From the NCBI GenBank assembly GCA_017403825.1, contig JAFRDO010000083.1:62001-126000 (forward strand): 64,000 bases of DNA. Reading direction: 5' to 3'. Positions within the stretch are counted from its first letter, which is position 1. Each line of letters opens with the position of its first letter. A model generated the notes under the pieces. It ran no database searches. It was not told the origin of the DNA and worked only from the letters and a program-made list of their open reading frames with translations. A program made the position numbers and the translations under genes. This document shows, piece by piece, positions 16,780 to 26,562 of this stretch. The stretch comes from Kiritimatiellia bacterium (GTDB lineage: Bacteria > Verrucomicrobiota > Kiritimatiellia > RFP12 > UBA1067).

Positions 16780-19700
16780 ATGAAGCTGCCAATACGAACG
16801 TTGCTTTGCCTGGCACTGGCTTTCGCATCTAGCGGAGCGCTATTAGCCGGAGGCCTTGAGGAGGGTTTCCGCACGCCGCCGCCCAGCGCGCGTCCGCAGG
16901 TGTGGTGGCACTGGATGAACGGCAACGTCACGAAGGCCGGCATCACCGCCGACCTTGAGGCGATGGCAGAGATCGGCATCGGCGGCGCGCACATCTTCGA
17001 CGTGAGCATCGGGATTCCCAAGGGACCGGTCGATTTCAACTCGCCCGCCTGGTTAGACTGCGTCCGTTGGGCGGCGCACGAGGCGAAGCGGCTTGGCATC
17101 GAACTTGGTCTCTCCAACTGCAGCGGGTTCTCGTCGAGCGGCGGGCCGTGGGTGACGCCGGAGGATTCCATGAAGAAGCTTGTTTGGACAGAGGCGAGTG
17201 TGGAAGTTGGGAGTGGAGGAGTTGGGAGTGGAGGAGTTGTATTGCCGCCGTTTGCCGAGACGAACGGATTCTACCGCGATGTGGCGGCGGTGGCGTTTCG
17301 TGCGCCAAGAGCAGTCCGCCTGAAAGATGTTCCGGGGAAGACCGTGCGAAAGGAGCCTTTGCGCATTACAGTCTCTTTCGACAAGCCGTTCCGCGCGACG
17401 ATGCTCGGCATACGGATCGAGAGCAAAAGCTGGTCGGACGACTGTCCCGTGCGGGTGGAGGCGAGCGACGACGGAAAGTCATACCGCACGATCCTTGAGA
17501 GGCGGATATACTCGCAGCTCTCCGGCAAGGTGGACACGTCGATGCGCAATCTTGTCCTGCCCGAGACTACGGCCCGCCACTATCGCGTGACGGCGATGCC
17601 TAGGCGCGACCTGCCGTGCACGCTGCACGACATCGACCTTGGCTGCTGGGGCGGGCTTGAGAGCCTGCCGCTCAAGACGTTCGCCTTCAAGGCGGAGCGT
17701 CCGGGCCTTTCAGACGTTTCCGAGCGCGGACGCGCCGATAAGGACGAGGCGGTGACGGATGTGCTGGACGTTACGGACAGGCTGCGTCCTGACGGCGCGC
17801 TGGACTGGTCTGCGCCGGAAGGCGAATGGCGCGTCTTGCGGTTCGGGTGCGCCGCGATGGGCGTCAAGACGCGTCCTGCGACGCCGTTCGGCGACGGGTT
17901 GGAGACGGATAAGCTGAACGCCGAATCAACGCGGCGGCATTTCAACGCCTACATAGGTTCGCTGCTGAGGGCGCTTGGATCCGACAGGGATGCCATTGAC
18001 ACTGTCCTCGTGGACAGCTACGAGGTGGGGGCGCAGAACTGGACGCAGGGCCTTGAGCGGATTTTCCGCAAGCGGCTGGGCTACGATATGACGCCATATC
18101 TGCCGGTGTTTGCCGGATATGTCGTCAAGGATGTCGAAACGAGCGAACGGTTCCTGTCCGATTTCCGCCGACTTGTGGCGGATCTGTTTGCCGAGAACTA
18201 TGGGGACGAGATGGCGCGGCTCTGCCATGCGCAAGGACTGAAGTTCTCTCTCGAGCCTCACGGCGACTTCGCTTCCGACGACATGCGCTATGGGCAGAAT
18301 GCTGATATCGTCATCGGTAACTTCTGGTCGGGGGCGAAGGGCACGGTGAATCCGGGAGTTGAGAAGCTGGTGTCATCCATTGCCCATGTCTGGGGGCGGC
18401 GGTATGTCGGCTCGGAGGCGTTCACGGCCAAGCCGAAGGGGTGGTTGCGGACGCCGGCGTACATTAAGGCTCAAGGCGACTATGCCTATTGCCTCGGAAT
18501 CAACCGGATCATCTACCACCGCTACGCCCATCAGCCGTGGACAGAGCCGACCTACGTGCCGGGCATGACGATGGGGCCGTGGGGAATGCACTTCGAGCGG
18601 ACGCAGACCTGGTGGCCGCTGGCAAAGGGCTGGGTGACGTATCAGACACGCTGCCAGCAGATGCTGCAGGAGGGCCGCTACGTTGCGGACGTTGCGCTGT
18701 TCTGCGGCGAAGGGGCGCCCAACTCCCTGAAAGGGGCGAACAAGGTGCCAAGCGGCTATGGCTTCGACGGGTGCGCGACAGCGGCGGTAATGGCGATGCG
18801 CGTTGAGAAGGGAGAGCTAGTCCTGCCGTCAGGCATGCGTTATCGTATCTTGGCCGTGCCAGACAGATGCCGCATCAGTCCGAACATGACCCGCATGCTT
18901 GATCGTCTCAGGGCGGCAGGGGCGACTGTCGTCAGGCACGGAGAGGTAAAAGACGCGCTCGTTCGGAAAGGCATCGCGCCTGATTTTGTGTGTTCGCAGG
19001 GCGGAGTATCCTACATTCACCGGAGGTATGACGCCGGCGAGGACGCATACTTTGTGGCGTGGCAGGGAACGACTGGCATGACAGCGCGGTGTTCATTCAG
19101 GCAGGAAGGGCGCGTTCCCGAGCTGTGGAATCCCGAGACTGGCGAGACGTCTGACGCGCCTGAATGGAGAATGCGCGACGGACGCACGGAAGTGACGCTC
19201 GACTTCGATCCGAGCGGCTCGACATTCGTCGTGTTCCGCCGTCCTGCAGGAGATGCCGAAGGTTCCTCGCGGCGAAAGCGTCAAGAGACGGTGCATGAAC
19301 AGCCCGTTGTCGGCGGTTGGGAGCTTGCGTTCCCGTCCGGCTGGGGTGCGCCTGAGAAACTGCGCCTTGATTCGCTTTGCAGTTGGACGGATGTGCCGGA
19401 TGACGGCGTGAGGTATTTCTCGGGAACTGCGACGTATTCGAGGCGCGTCACCCTTGACAAGGCCATCGGCGCTGGCGAGAGGCTTGTGCTTGAGCTTGGC
19501 AACGTGTGCGAGTTTGCGGAAGTGTCCGTGAACGGGGTTTCGTATCCAGTCCTGTGGAAGCCTCCGTTCCGCTTGGACGTGACGGAGGCGGCGGCTGGAC
19601 GGACGGCTCTTGATGTGACGGTCAAGGTGACGAACCTCTGGCCGAATCGTCTGATCGGCGATGAGCATCTTCCGCCGGACTGCGAATGGAAACCAGGCAG

Positions 19701-19890
19701 AAATTCGCTGAGGGAGATCCCGGATTGGGTACGGCGCGGCGAGAAGAGCCCGACTGGGCGCCATACCTTCACCACGTGGCATCACTGGACGAAGGACGAC
19801 AAGCTTCTGCCGTCCGGACTTCTCGGTCCGGTCATGTTGCGCCATGTACGTTCCGTTGATGCGAACGCGATGGAGAAGAAGGTCAAATGA
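16780..19890 (+). CDS. GH106-type alpha-L-rhamnosidase
   Basis: The 1036-residue exported enzyme has a signal peptide (residues 1-25). The start of the mature protein, RPQVWWHWMNGNVTKAGI followed by DLEAMAEIGIGGAHIFD, is the hallmark of the GH106 catalytic barrel. It ends in a beta-sandwich with ELGNVCEFAEVSVNG, WKPPFRLDVTEA and VTNLWPNRLIGDE, a GH2-type sugar-binding fold usual in this family. GH106 enzymes remove alpha-L-rhamnose from rhamnogalacturonan or other rhamnose-containing glycans. A small in-frame repeat (17206-17240) inserts a GSGGVGSGGV linker near residue 145. Its stop overlaps the GH2 gene by 4 bases (ATGA), so both enzymes are made together. Confidence 0.85.
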   Translation: MKLPIRTLLCLALAFASSGALLAGGLEEGFRTPPPSARPQVWWHWMNGNVTKAGITADLEAMAEIGIGGAHIFDVSIGIPKGPVDFNSPAWLDCVRWAAHEAKRLGIELGLSNCSGFSSSGGPWVTPEDSMKKLVWTEASVEVGSGGVGSGGVVLPPFAETNGFYRDVAAVAFRAPRAVRLKDVPGKTVRKEPLRITVSFDKPFRATMLGIRIESKSWSDDCPVRVEASDDGKSYRTILERRIYSQLSGKVDTSMRNLVLPETTARHYRVTAMPRRDLPCTLHDIDLGCWGGLESLPLKTFAFKAERPGLSDVSERGRADKDEAVTDVLDVTDRLRPDGALDWSAPEGEWRVLRFGCAAMGVKTRPATPFGDGLETDKLNAESTRRHFNAYIGSLLRALGSDRDAIDTVLVDSYEVGAQNWTQGLERIFRKRLGYDMTPYLPVFAGYVVKDVETSERFLSDFRRLVADLFAENYGDEMARLCHAQGLKFSLEPHGDFASDDMRYGQNADIVIGNFWSGAKGTVNPGVEKLVSSIAHVWGRRYVGSEAFTAKPKGWLRTPAYIKAQGDYAYCLGINRIIYHRYAHQPWTEPTYVPGMTMGPWGMHFERTQTWWPLAKGWVTYQTRCQQMLQEGRYVADVALFCGEGAPNSLKGANKVPSGYGFDGCATAAVMAMRVEKGELVLPSGMRYRILAVPDRCRISPNMTRMLDRLRAAGATVVRHGEVKDALVRKGIAPDFVCSQGGVSYIHRRYDAGEDAYFVAWQGTTGMTARCSFRQEGRVPELWNPETGETSDAPEWRMRDGRTEVTLDFDPSGSTFVVFRRPAGDAEGSSRRKRQETVHEQPVVGGWELAFPSGWGAPEKLRLDSLCSWTDVPDDGVRYFSGTATYSRRVTLDKAIGAGERLVLELGNVCEFAEVSVNGVSYPVLWKPPFRLDVTEAAAGRTALDVTVKVTNLWPNRLIGDEHLPPDCEWKPGRNSLREIPDWVRRGEKSPTGRHTFTTWHHWTKDDKLLPSGLLGPVMLRHVRSVDANAMEKKVK
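17206..17240. repeat. Tandem 15-base in-frame repeat in the rhamnosidase gene
   Basis: GTTGGGAGTGGAGGA occurs at 17206-17220 and again at 17221-17235, followed by the start of a third unit. It encodes a Val/Gly/Ser linker. The complementary strand reads CCTCCACTCCCAAC, similar in style to the CTCCAACTCG element at 340-460. Confidence 0.65.
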
Positions 19891-22331
19891 AATTGACGGG
19901 GACGAGTGGTGTCGTTTGCGCTGCGGTTTTGACGACGGTTGCCGCATTCACGGATTTCGTCGCCTTTGGAGGGAAGTCGCTTTGCGAGGAAGCTGTTTCG
20001 CTTGATGGCGAATGGCGGCTTGACTATTTTCCGCAGCCGCTTTCCGGCGCGGTGCGCGAACTGCCGTTGAAGGTTCCGTTTGGCACTGTCAAGGCGACAG
20101 TGCCGGGAAACTGCGAACTCGACCTCGTGAATGCGGGCGTCTTGCCGCCGCTGGAGATCGGGCTGAACGTAACTGAGGCGCGGAAATATGAAGGGCATCA
20201 GTGGCTGTACTCCAAGACGTTCGACACGCCGGATGTTCCAGCCGACGGCTCTCGGGCTACGCTTGTGTTCGAGGGAATCGACACTTTGGCCGACGTGTTC
20301 CTGAACGGCGAGAAGATAGGCGAGGCGGCGAACATGCTCATCCCGCATCGCTTTGACGTAACGGGGCGGCTGAAGAATGGCGCGAACACGGTGCAGGTAC
20401 TCATCCGCAGCGCGTTCTACGAGACGCAGGGGGAGTCCGTCGGGCAGATGACATACCACATGGGTTTTGCCGACAACGTGCCGCTTCGCAAGGCCGCGCA
20501 CATGGGCGGTTGGGATATATTCCCTCGCATCTATGCCGCTGGACTTTGGCGTGGCGTTTCGCTCGAAATAGAATCTCCCGTGAGGATAGGCGATGTCGCA
20601 TGGATCATGCGCAACTACCGCAAGAGCGATGCGGGCAACGTCTGCGGCGTCAAGGCGCAGTTCCGCGTGCAGGGTCCGGTCTCGGCGTTCATCGGCGGTT
20701 TGACAGTCAGGGTTTCAGTTGTCCGTGGAAAGGAGCGTATCGCCTCGTGCGAGCGTCCGCTTAATTCGGTCCACAACAGTTTCGACATGACGGCCTTCGG
20801 CTTCGACCTCTGGTGGCCGAAGGGCGCCGGCCCGCAGCCGCTCTACGACGCGGCGATCGAGGTGGTTTCGCCGGACGGCGTGATTCTTGCCCGCGACGCG
20901 CGGCGCATCGGCTTCCGCACGGTGGAGCTTGTGCGTGACGACGTGTATGGTCCGGAACGCCCTGGGCAGTTCCTCTTCAAGGTGAACGGAGAGCCGATCT
21001 ACGTGCGCGGGTCGAACTGGGTGCCGGTCGACGCCGTTCCCTCGCGTCAGGCTGGACGCATCGTCGAGACGCTTGAGATGTTCGACGACCTCAACTGCAA
21101 CATGGTACGCGTGTGGGGCGGTGGCGTTTACGAGCCGGATACGTTCTTCGACTTCTGTGACGAGCATGGCATCATGGTCTGGCAGGATTTCATGACCGGC
21201 TGTGCGCAGTTCCCGCAGGACGACCGCTACGCCGCCGCGATGGAAGAAGAGGCCCGTAGCGTCGTTCTCCGGTTGCGCAATCGCCCGTCGCTCGTTCTCT
21301 GGAGCGGGAACAACGAGAACGACTCGGCCCTGTGGTGGAGCGGCGGACGTGATTTCGGCCTTGACCCGAACGGCGACAGGCCGAGCCGCGTGACGATTCC
21401 ACGCGTACTTCGCGAATTCGACGTCACGAGGCCGTATCTGCCGTCCAGTCCGTATTACTCGGAGGATGTTGCGAAGGGCCTTGCGCAACCGTCCGAAATG
21501 CACCTTTGGGGCGAGCGTGGCTACTACAAGACGCCGTTCTACACGAACAGCCCGTGTTGGTTCGCGAGCGAGATGGGCTACCACGGCGCGCCGAACCGTG
21601 CGTCGCTCGAACGGATGATGACGGCGGGTGGCGTCTATCCGTGGAAGAACCCGGCGACTAACGACTGCCTTGCGCTGGACTGGAACGACGAGTGGCGGCT
21701 CAAGGCGTCCAGCCCGTTCCTCGACCGCTCGTCGGGGCTGTGGGGACGCAACAACCTCATGACGAAGCAGGCGAAGCTTATGTTCGGAGGCGTGGAGCGC
21801 GACCTCGACGGGTTCATTGCCGAGAGCCAGACGATCCAGGCGGAGGCGATGAAGACCTTCTGCGAGATGTTCCGTTCGCGTAAGTTCACGCGCTTCAACG
21901 GGTTGATCTGGTGGAACGTCCGCGACGGATGGCCGCAGATATCGGATGCCGTGGTCGACTACTATGGAGGAAAGAAGCTGGCGTATTACGCGCTCAAGGC
22001 CGCGCAGCGCGACGTGCTCGCCTTGCTCGTAGACGACCGCTCGGCGTGGGTCGTGAACGACCTGATGCGTCCCGTGAAGGGCCATGCGCTCTACCGCGAC
22101 AAGGCGACGGGCAAGGTGCTGCTCGACCGCGACTACGAGGTTGCCGCCAACTCCAAGACGCGGCTTGGCGAAGTTGCGATTTTTGGGCAGGAACTTGTCG
22201 AGATCGAGTACACGGTCGACGGCGGTGATGTTCAGAAGAACCATTTCCTCTATGGCGAGCCGCCGTTCAGATGGGCGGATGTGCGCGCATGGACCGGCGG
22301 CGCGACAATCTGGAGACTAGAGGCAGAGTGA
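19887..22331 (+). CDS. GH2 family exported beta-mannosidase-like enzyme
   Basis: This 814-residue protein has the full GH2 domain order: a sugar-binding jelly roll (SLDGEWRLDYF to NTVQVLIRSAF), an immunoglobulin-like domain, a TIM barrel starting near RGSNWVPVDAVPSRQ, and a C-terminal beta region. Glu477 in GNNEN is the acid/base and Glu562 in ASEMGYHG the likely nucleophile. NWVPVDA and VWGGGVYEPDTFFDFCDEHG are typical of beta-mannosidases, so mannose or a similar beta-linked sugar is the likely target. The N-terminus is weakly hydrophobic and probably a signal peptide. It is translationally coupled to the GH106 gene by a 4-base overlap, implying joint action on one glycan. Confidence 0.88.
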   Translation: MKLTGTSGVVCAAVLTTVAAFTDFVAFGGKSLCEEAVSLDGEWRLDYFPQPLSGAVRELPLKVPFGTVKATVPGNCELDLVNAGVLPPLEIGLNVTEARKYEGHQWLYSKTFDTPDVPADGSRATLVFEGIDTLADVFLNGEKIGEAANMLIPHRFDVTGRLKNGANTVQVLIRSAFYETQGESVGQMTYHMGFADNVPLRKAAHMGGWDIFPRIYAAGLWRGVSLEIESPVRIGDVAWIMRNYRKSDAGNVCGVKAQFRVQGPVSAFIGGLTVRVSVVRGKERIASCERPLNSVHNSFDMTAFGFDLWWPKGAGPQPLYDAAIEVVSPDGVILARDARRIGFRTVELVRDDVYGPERPGQFLFKVNGEPIYVRGSNWVPVDAVPSRQAGRIVETLEMFDDLNCNMVRVWGGGVYEPDTFFDFCDEHGIMVWQDFMTGCAQFPQDDRYAAAMEEEARSVVLRLRNRPSLVLWSGNNENDSALWWSGGRDFGLDPNGDRPSRVTIPRVLREFDVTRPYLPSSPYYSEDVAKGLAQPSEMHLWGERGYYKTPFYTNSPCWFASEMGYHGAPNRASLERMMTAGGVYPWKNPATNDCLALDWNDEWRLKASSPFLDRSSGLWGRNNLMTKQAKLMFGGVERDLDGFIAESQTIQAEAMKTFCEMFRSRKFTRFNGLIWWNVRDGWPQISDAVVDYYGGKKLAYYALKAAQRDVLALLVDDRSAWVVNDLMRPVKGHALYRDKATGKVLLDRDYEVAANSKTRLGEVAIFGQELVEIEYTVDGGDVQKNHFLYGEPPFRWADVRAWTGGATIWRLEAE

Positions 22332-22363
22332 AGAGTTGCGAGGTGACGTGTTGGGCGGGATAA

Positions 22364-22372
22364 TGGTATAAT
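22364..22372 (+). promoter_or_regulatory. Extended -10 (TGGTATAAT) of the four-module LamG gene
   Basis: A perfect TATAAT (22367-22372) with TGG upstream. An in-frame ATG at 22371 lies inside this box and is therefore not the start. Confidence 0.7.
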
Positions 22373-22415
22373 GTGCAGTGTTGAGGGTTATAGGAACAAC
22401 AAGGAGCATGCAAAA

Positions 22416-25400
22416 ATGAGAAAACCTTATGGCGTTCAACTGGTTACTGTGCTTGCGGGCGCGGCAATGGCGATGAACTGTTGGGCTGGGCTTCTCTACG
22501 AGCCAGGCAACTATGTTGCGCAGGACAACCTCGTCGTCAACCTCGACGGCATCCGCAACGCGGGGCCATTGAAGGCGCACGACAGTACGGCGACTGAGTG
22601 GAAGAACATCGGCCGAGCCGCGAACGATGCAACAATCACCCTCAAAGATGGCGACACGAGCGCCTGGGTTGCAGACGGCTTTCACTTTGCCGGCGGCGCC
22701 TTCGGCAAACTGAAGGGCACTCAGAATCTGGGCAATTCCATGACCGTTCAGATCGTCTGCGACGTGAAAGGGAGCGAGTGCTCAACCACCTGGCCGACAT
22801 TCTTCGGATGCGCGGAAGACTGGGCCAACATCTACTTCTCCGACAGGAACACAGGTCTTGTCCATTTCAAGGCGGACGTTATAACGGGACTTGAATATAA
22901 AAATCGTGCCAACGTAACGTGCGGTGCCAACGTCAAATATCTGAATGCTGCGCTGAACTCCTCGGCGCACAAGCAGATTGTTGCGGCGGACGCCTCCTTC
23001 GAGACGGGCTGGAAGGAAGGATCCGGTGGAACTAGGGACGCTCCTGGCAGCCTGTACTGGTACTTCGGAAGCTGCGGCGCCAGCCAATCCGCCCTTGATA
23101 GTCGCTATCTCGTCGGCACCATCAAGGCGATCCGCGTGTACAACAAGGTTCTGTCGAACACAGAACTCGCGGCTAACCGCGCAATTGACGAGGTGCGCTT
23201 CTTCACCGGGATTCCCGTGACGAACGTCGTCGTCACGACTTCTGTTGCCGGGCTTGATGGCAACGAAGGCGGCGTGTATGCATACGACGAAGAGGGCTAT
23301 ACCTTCACCGCGCCGCAGAAGGCGACGAAGGACGGTGTTGTCTATTCCTGCACAGGCTACACGCTCGAAACTTGGAACGGCTCTGCTTGGTCTTCGCCCG
23401 TCTCTTGCGCATCCTGCGCCTACACTGCAACCGATACCAACGCCAAGGTGCGCCTCACATGGCAGTGGGCGCGCGCCCACGCGGCAATTCCGACCGCCCT
23501 CGACCCGCTCTTCGACGACTACGTCACCGACGGACTCATCTTCCAGCTTGATGGCATCCGCAACGTCGGCGCGGACAAGCCGCACGACTCTTCTTCCTCC
23601 GAGTGGATCGACCTCGTGCACGGCAATGTCGGAAGCTTCCAGCACGACTACGCCGACGACAGCACATGGAAGGAAGACGGCTACTACTTCGGCGGACGCT
23701 CCTTCGCGCAGTTCTTCAGCTCTATTCCCAAAGTCACGAACACAGTCACCGTTCAGGTTGTCTGCGACATCACCACGAACGCGCTCGTGAAGTTCAAGAC
23801 CTCGCGCAACCCCAACGTTCTCTGGCCGAACCTTGTCAGCAGCGCAAACGATGACAAAATGAACATCTACTATGACATGAACAGTGGGCGAAGCCGCCTC
23901 ACCTTCAAGAACGCAAGCGGTGGCAATACCGATTTGGCAAATGGTGTAACAAATGGCGACAATTGGGAAGGGCGCTACGTAACGGCCATCCGCAACGGGA
24001 ACGTGAACTATATACTTCAGACGACGAATATCGCGAACGCCGCTTCGAAGGACGCAGCAAGCGCGTTCATAACCAATGGCACGATTCGTGTCGGCGGAGC
24101 GAACACCAGCATTGACACGCGCCAGCAGCGCTGGTTCCTTGGCACAATCAAGGCCGTCCGCGTTTACGACCGTGTTCTTTCGGACGCGGAACTGGCGCAG
24201 AACCGCGTCATAGACGAGGCGCGCTTCTTTGGTGCGCCGCTTTCGTCGGGCGTCGTCGTCGCCTCCTCCGTGCGTGGCGTCAACGGCAACGAGCCGGAGG
24301 GGGAATATGCTCTCCCCGCCGGCGGCTACACCTTCACAGCTCCCGCTACCGTGACCGTTGGCGAAGATACCTACTCTTGCACTGGCTATACCCTCGAAAC
24401 CTGGGATGGCTCGGCGTGGGGCACGCCGGATTCCTCCGCGTCCCTGTCCTGTGCGCTGACGGATACCTCAGCAAAATACCGCCTTGCCTGGCAGTGGTCA
24501 CACACGGCTGGTCCCGGCTACGACGCGGCATTCAGCGACTATGTGACCGATGGCCTCGTCGTGCATCTCGACGGCATCCGCAACGCCGGTTCACAGGCGA
24601 TGCACGACAACGGCGCGATGACATGGACCGACCTCTCGACGAAGGGTGGCGCGGTAAGTTTCGTCAACAACGGCGCCGTGACAACGAGCGGCTGGAGGGC
24701 CGACGGCTACTACTTCAACGGAGCGAGCTATGGCATTGTTAACGGCGCACGCACACTTGACGGGCCGTTCACCGTGCAGACGGTGCTGGACTTCGACCGC
24801 GTCGCCTCGCACCGCACAGACGCATATTACCCGATGATCATCGGCACGACGGAACCAGGCGACAAGTTTTCCATCTACTGCAACCAGGAGAACAGAACTG
24901 ACTCACAGGTCTTTACAAAGGTGCTGGGTTCGTCGGCGCTCGGCGGAATCAGCAACTGGGCGGGCGACTATATGACGGTGCTCGCCAATGGTTCGCAGGT
25001 AGCGCTCTTCCCGGAAGCGACGCCAGCGACCTGGGTTGGGTGCGCCAACGTGCCTGGAACGCGCACGTTCACATTCGCAAGCAGCAACGGCAGCGACAGC
25101 AATCCATGGGGCAGGCGGATGCTCACCGGTACGATCAAGTCCGTGCGTGTGTATGGCCGCGTCTTGTCGGACGCGGAGCTGGAACAGAACCGTGCGGCAG
25201 ATGAGGTTCGTTTCTTCGGTCGCGCTCCTGCGGCGACGGGGGCGCTGATTGTCGTTTCGGATGTGGAGGGGCTCTCCGGTGACCAGCCGAACGGCGCGTA
25301 CAGGCCGGTTGATGGTTACGCTTTCACTGCCCCGGCAGAGGCGGTCGTGGACGGCGTCCTCTATGAATGCGCGGGTTACACCCTCGAAATCTGGAACGGT

Positions 25401-26537
25401 TCGGCGTGGGGTTCCGCCGTCTCTTATGAGTCCAGATCCTACACCGCCGATGTCTCTTCCGCTTCTAAGCGCCTCACCTGGAACTGGCGCATCGCGAGCC
25501 GTCTCACCAAGGTGCAAGGTGAGTTTGACGTGGGCGACTACGTGCAGAACGGACTCTACCTCCACTTCGACGGCATCCGCAACGTCGGCAAGACGGCGGA
25601 CCACGACGACAACGCGGCGACATGGGTGAACCTCGGCACAGGCGGCGCGAAATTCAACGCGACGTTCGACTTCGAGAAGAGCGGCGCGACGGCCAGCAGC
25701 TGGGCGACGGACGGATACAACTTCACCGACGGCGGCAAGTTCGCCAAGCTCGCGAATTATCCAACGTTGGGCAGCTTCTTGACGGTTCAGATTGTCTGCG
25801 ACGTAAGAGCGGGGACGTCCTCCTACCCCACGCTCTTCGGCTCGACGAACGACTTCTGCAACATCTATGCCTTCACCGCCGGCACGCGGCTGTTCTTCAA
25901 GGTGTGGAACCAGAGCGGTCGTCCGGAACTCTCTCCGCAAAGCACCTGGAAAGGGCAATTCGCAAACGGCGGCTGGGTTGACGGCAAGTGCGCCGTGTAC
26001 CAGTCTGCGACGCCCGATCCGTCAATCTGGGTGGGCAAGTGGCGTGATACAACACTGGGGGCGCTCGATGGCGCGGCGTTCTACATTGGCGGCGTCTATT
26101 TCCCCGCCAGCACGAGCGACACGGACAAGCGTCGCCTCGCCGGCAAGATACAGGCGATTCGCGTGTACACCCGCTCGCTCAGCGACGAGGAGCTGGCGCA
26201 CAACCGCATGGTTGACGAGGCTCGATTCAAGGGCAATCCGCCGGCGGCGAACCTGACGGTCGTGAACGTGCAGCCCGAAGGCGCGTCCGAGGCGGTGCAG
26301 AGTTCCGTTGAAGACGGCGCCTACAATCTGACCGGCTCTGTTACGGTGACGGCTGACGCCGTGCGGATAGACGGAGTGAAGTATGTTCCGTCCTACGTGC
26401 TTGAGACTTACGAAAGCGGCGTCTGGACACGCACGTCGCTCGGCAGCGGCGATTCGTTTACCGTTACGGCCGAGGACAAGCCCCAGCGCCTTACATGCAA
26501 ATGGATGCCAAGGGGTGCCGTGATAATCGTTCGGTAG
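22416..26537 (+). CDS. Secreted protein with four LamG-like modules
   Basis: The start is ATG 22416, with AAGGAG (22401-22406) 9 bases upstream. The protein has 1373 residues with a signal peptide (to about residue 25). Four modules of about 330 residues follow (bases about 22510-23490, 23500-24510, 24520-25490, 25510-26510). Each starts with a DYVTDGL.LHLDGIRN-like strand and contains a concanavalin-like LamG sandwich. Each sandwich ends in GTIKAVRVYDRVLSDAELA, and a small beta domain with YTLETWNGSAW closes the first three modules. Such modules bind glycans or form surface layers; no catalytic residues are evident. The last nine residues (PRGAVIIVR) belong to the tail shared by five secreted proteins in this window. 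Exact ligand and localisation are unknown. Confidence 0.82.
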   Translation: MRKPYGVQLVTVLAGAAMAMNCWAGLLYEPGNYVAQDNLVVNLDGIRNAGPLKAHDSTATEWKNIGRAANDATITLKDGDTSAWVADGFHFAGGAFGKLKGTQNLGNSMTVQIVCDVKGSECSTTWPTFFGCAEDWANIYFSDRNTGLVHFKADVITGLEYKNRANVTCGANVKYLNAALNSSAHKQIVAADASFETGWKEGSGGTRDAPGSLYWYFGSCGASQSALDSRYLVGTIKAIRVYNKVLSNTELAANRAIDEVRFFTGIPVTNVVVTTSVAGLDGNEGGVYAYDEEGYTFTAPQKATKDGVVYSCTGYTLETWNGSAWSSPVSCASCAYTATDTNAKVRLTWQWARAHAAIPTALDPLFDDYVTDGLIFQLDGIRNVGADKPHDSSSSEWIDLVHGNVGSFQHDYADDSTWKEDGYYFGGRSFAQFFSSIPKVTNTVTVQVVCDITTNALVKFKTSRNPNVLWPNLVSSANDDKMNIYYDMNSGRSRLTFKNASGGNTDLANGVTNGDNWEGRYVTAIRNGNVNYILQTTNIANAASKDAASAFITNGTIRVGGANTSIDTRQQRWFLGTIKAVRVYDRVLSDAELAQNRVIDEARFFGAPLSSGVVVASSVRGVNGNEPEGEYALPAGGYTFTAPATVTVGEDTYSCTGYTLETWDGSAWGTPDSSASLSCALTDTSAKYRLAWQWSHTAGPGYDAAFSDYVTDGLVVHLDGIRNAGSQAMHDNGAMTWTDLSTKGGAVSFVNNGAVTTSGWRADGYYFNGASYGIVNGARTLDGPFTVQTVLDFDRVASHRTDAYYPMIIGTTEPGDKFSIYCNQENRTDSQVFTKVLGSSALGGISNWAGDYMTVLANGSQVALFPEATPATWVGCANVPGTRTFTFASSNGSDSNPWGRRMLTGTIKSVRVYGRVLSDAELEQNRAADEVRFFGRAPAATGALIVVSDVEGLSGDQPNGAYRPVDGYAFTAPAEAVVDGVLYECAGYTLEIWNGSAWGSAVSYESRSYTADVSSASKRLTWNWRIASRLTKVQGEFDVGDYVQNGLYLHFDGIRNVGKTADHDDNAATWVNLGTGGAKFNATFDFEKSGATASSWATDGYNFTDGGKFAKLANYPTLGSFLTVQIVCDVRAGTSSYPTLFGSTNDFCNIYAFTAGTRLFFKVWNQSGRPELSPQSTWKGQFANGGWVDGKCAVYQSATPDPSIWVGKWRDTTLGALDGAAFYIGGVYFPASTSDTDKRRLAGKIQAIRVYTRSLSDEELAHNRMVDEARFKGNPPAANLTVVNVQPEGASEAVQSSVEDGAYNLTGSVTVTADAVRIDGVKYVPSYVLETYESGVWTRTSLGSGDSFTVTAEDKPQRLTCKWMPRGAVIIVR
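26508..26534 (+). other. Shared C-terminal tail, copy 1 (PRGAVIIVR)
   Basis: The last nine codons of the four-module LamG gene. The Gly at -7, the hydrophobic run and the terminal Arg match the tails at 34686, 41127, 44661 and 55847. Confidence 0.6.
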
Positions 26538-26562
26538 GGCGGATGTTGCGGTACAACAAGAA

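Noticed and set aside
20715..22244. A 509-codon open frame antisense to the GH2 gene
   Set aside because: It mirrors the catalytic part of GH2 and has no start signal or motif.
22510..26520. Long direct repeats that could be read as an array
   Set aside because: They are the four protein modules of a LamG gene, about 1 kb each and diverged; no CRISPR-like short repeat is present.
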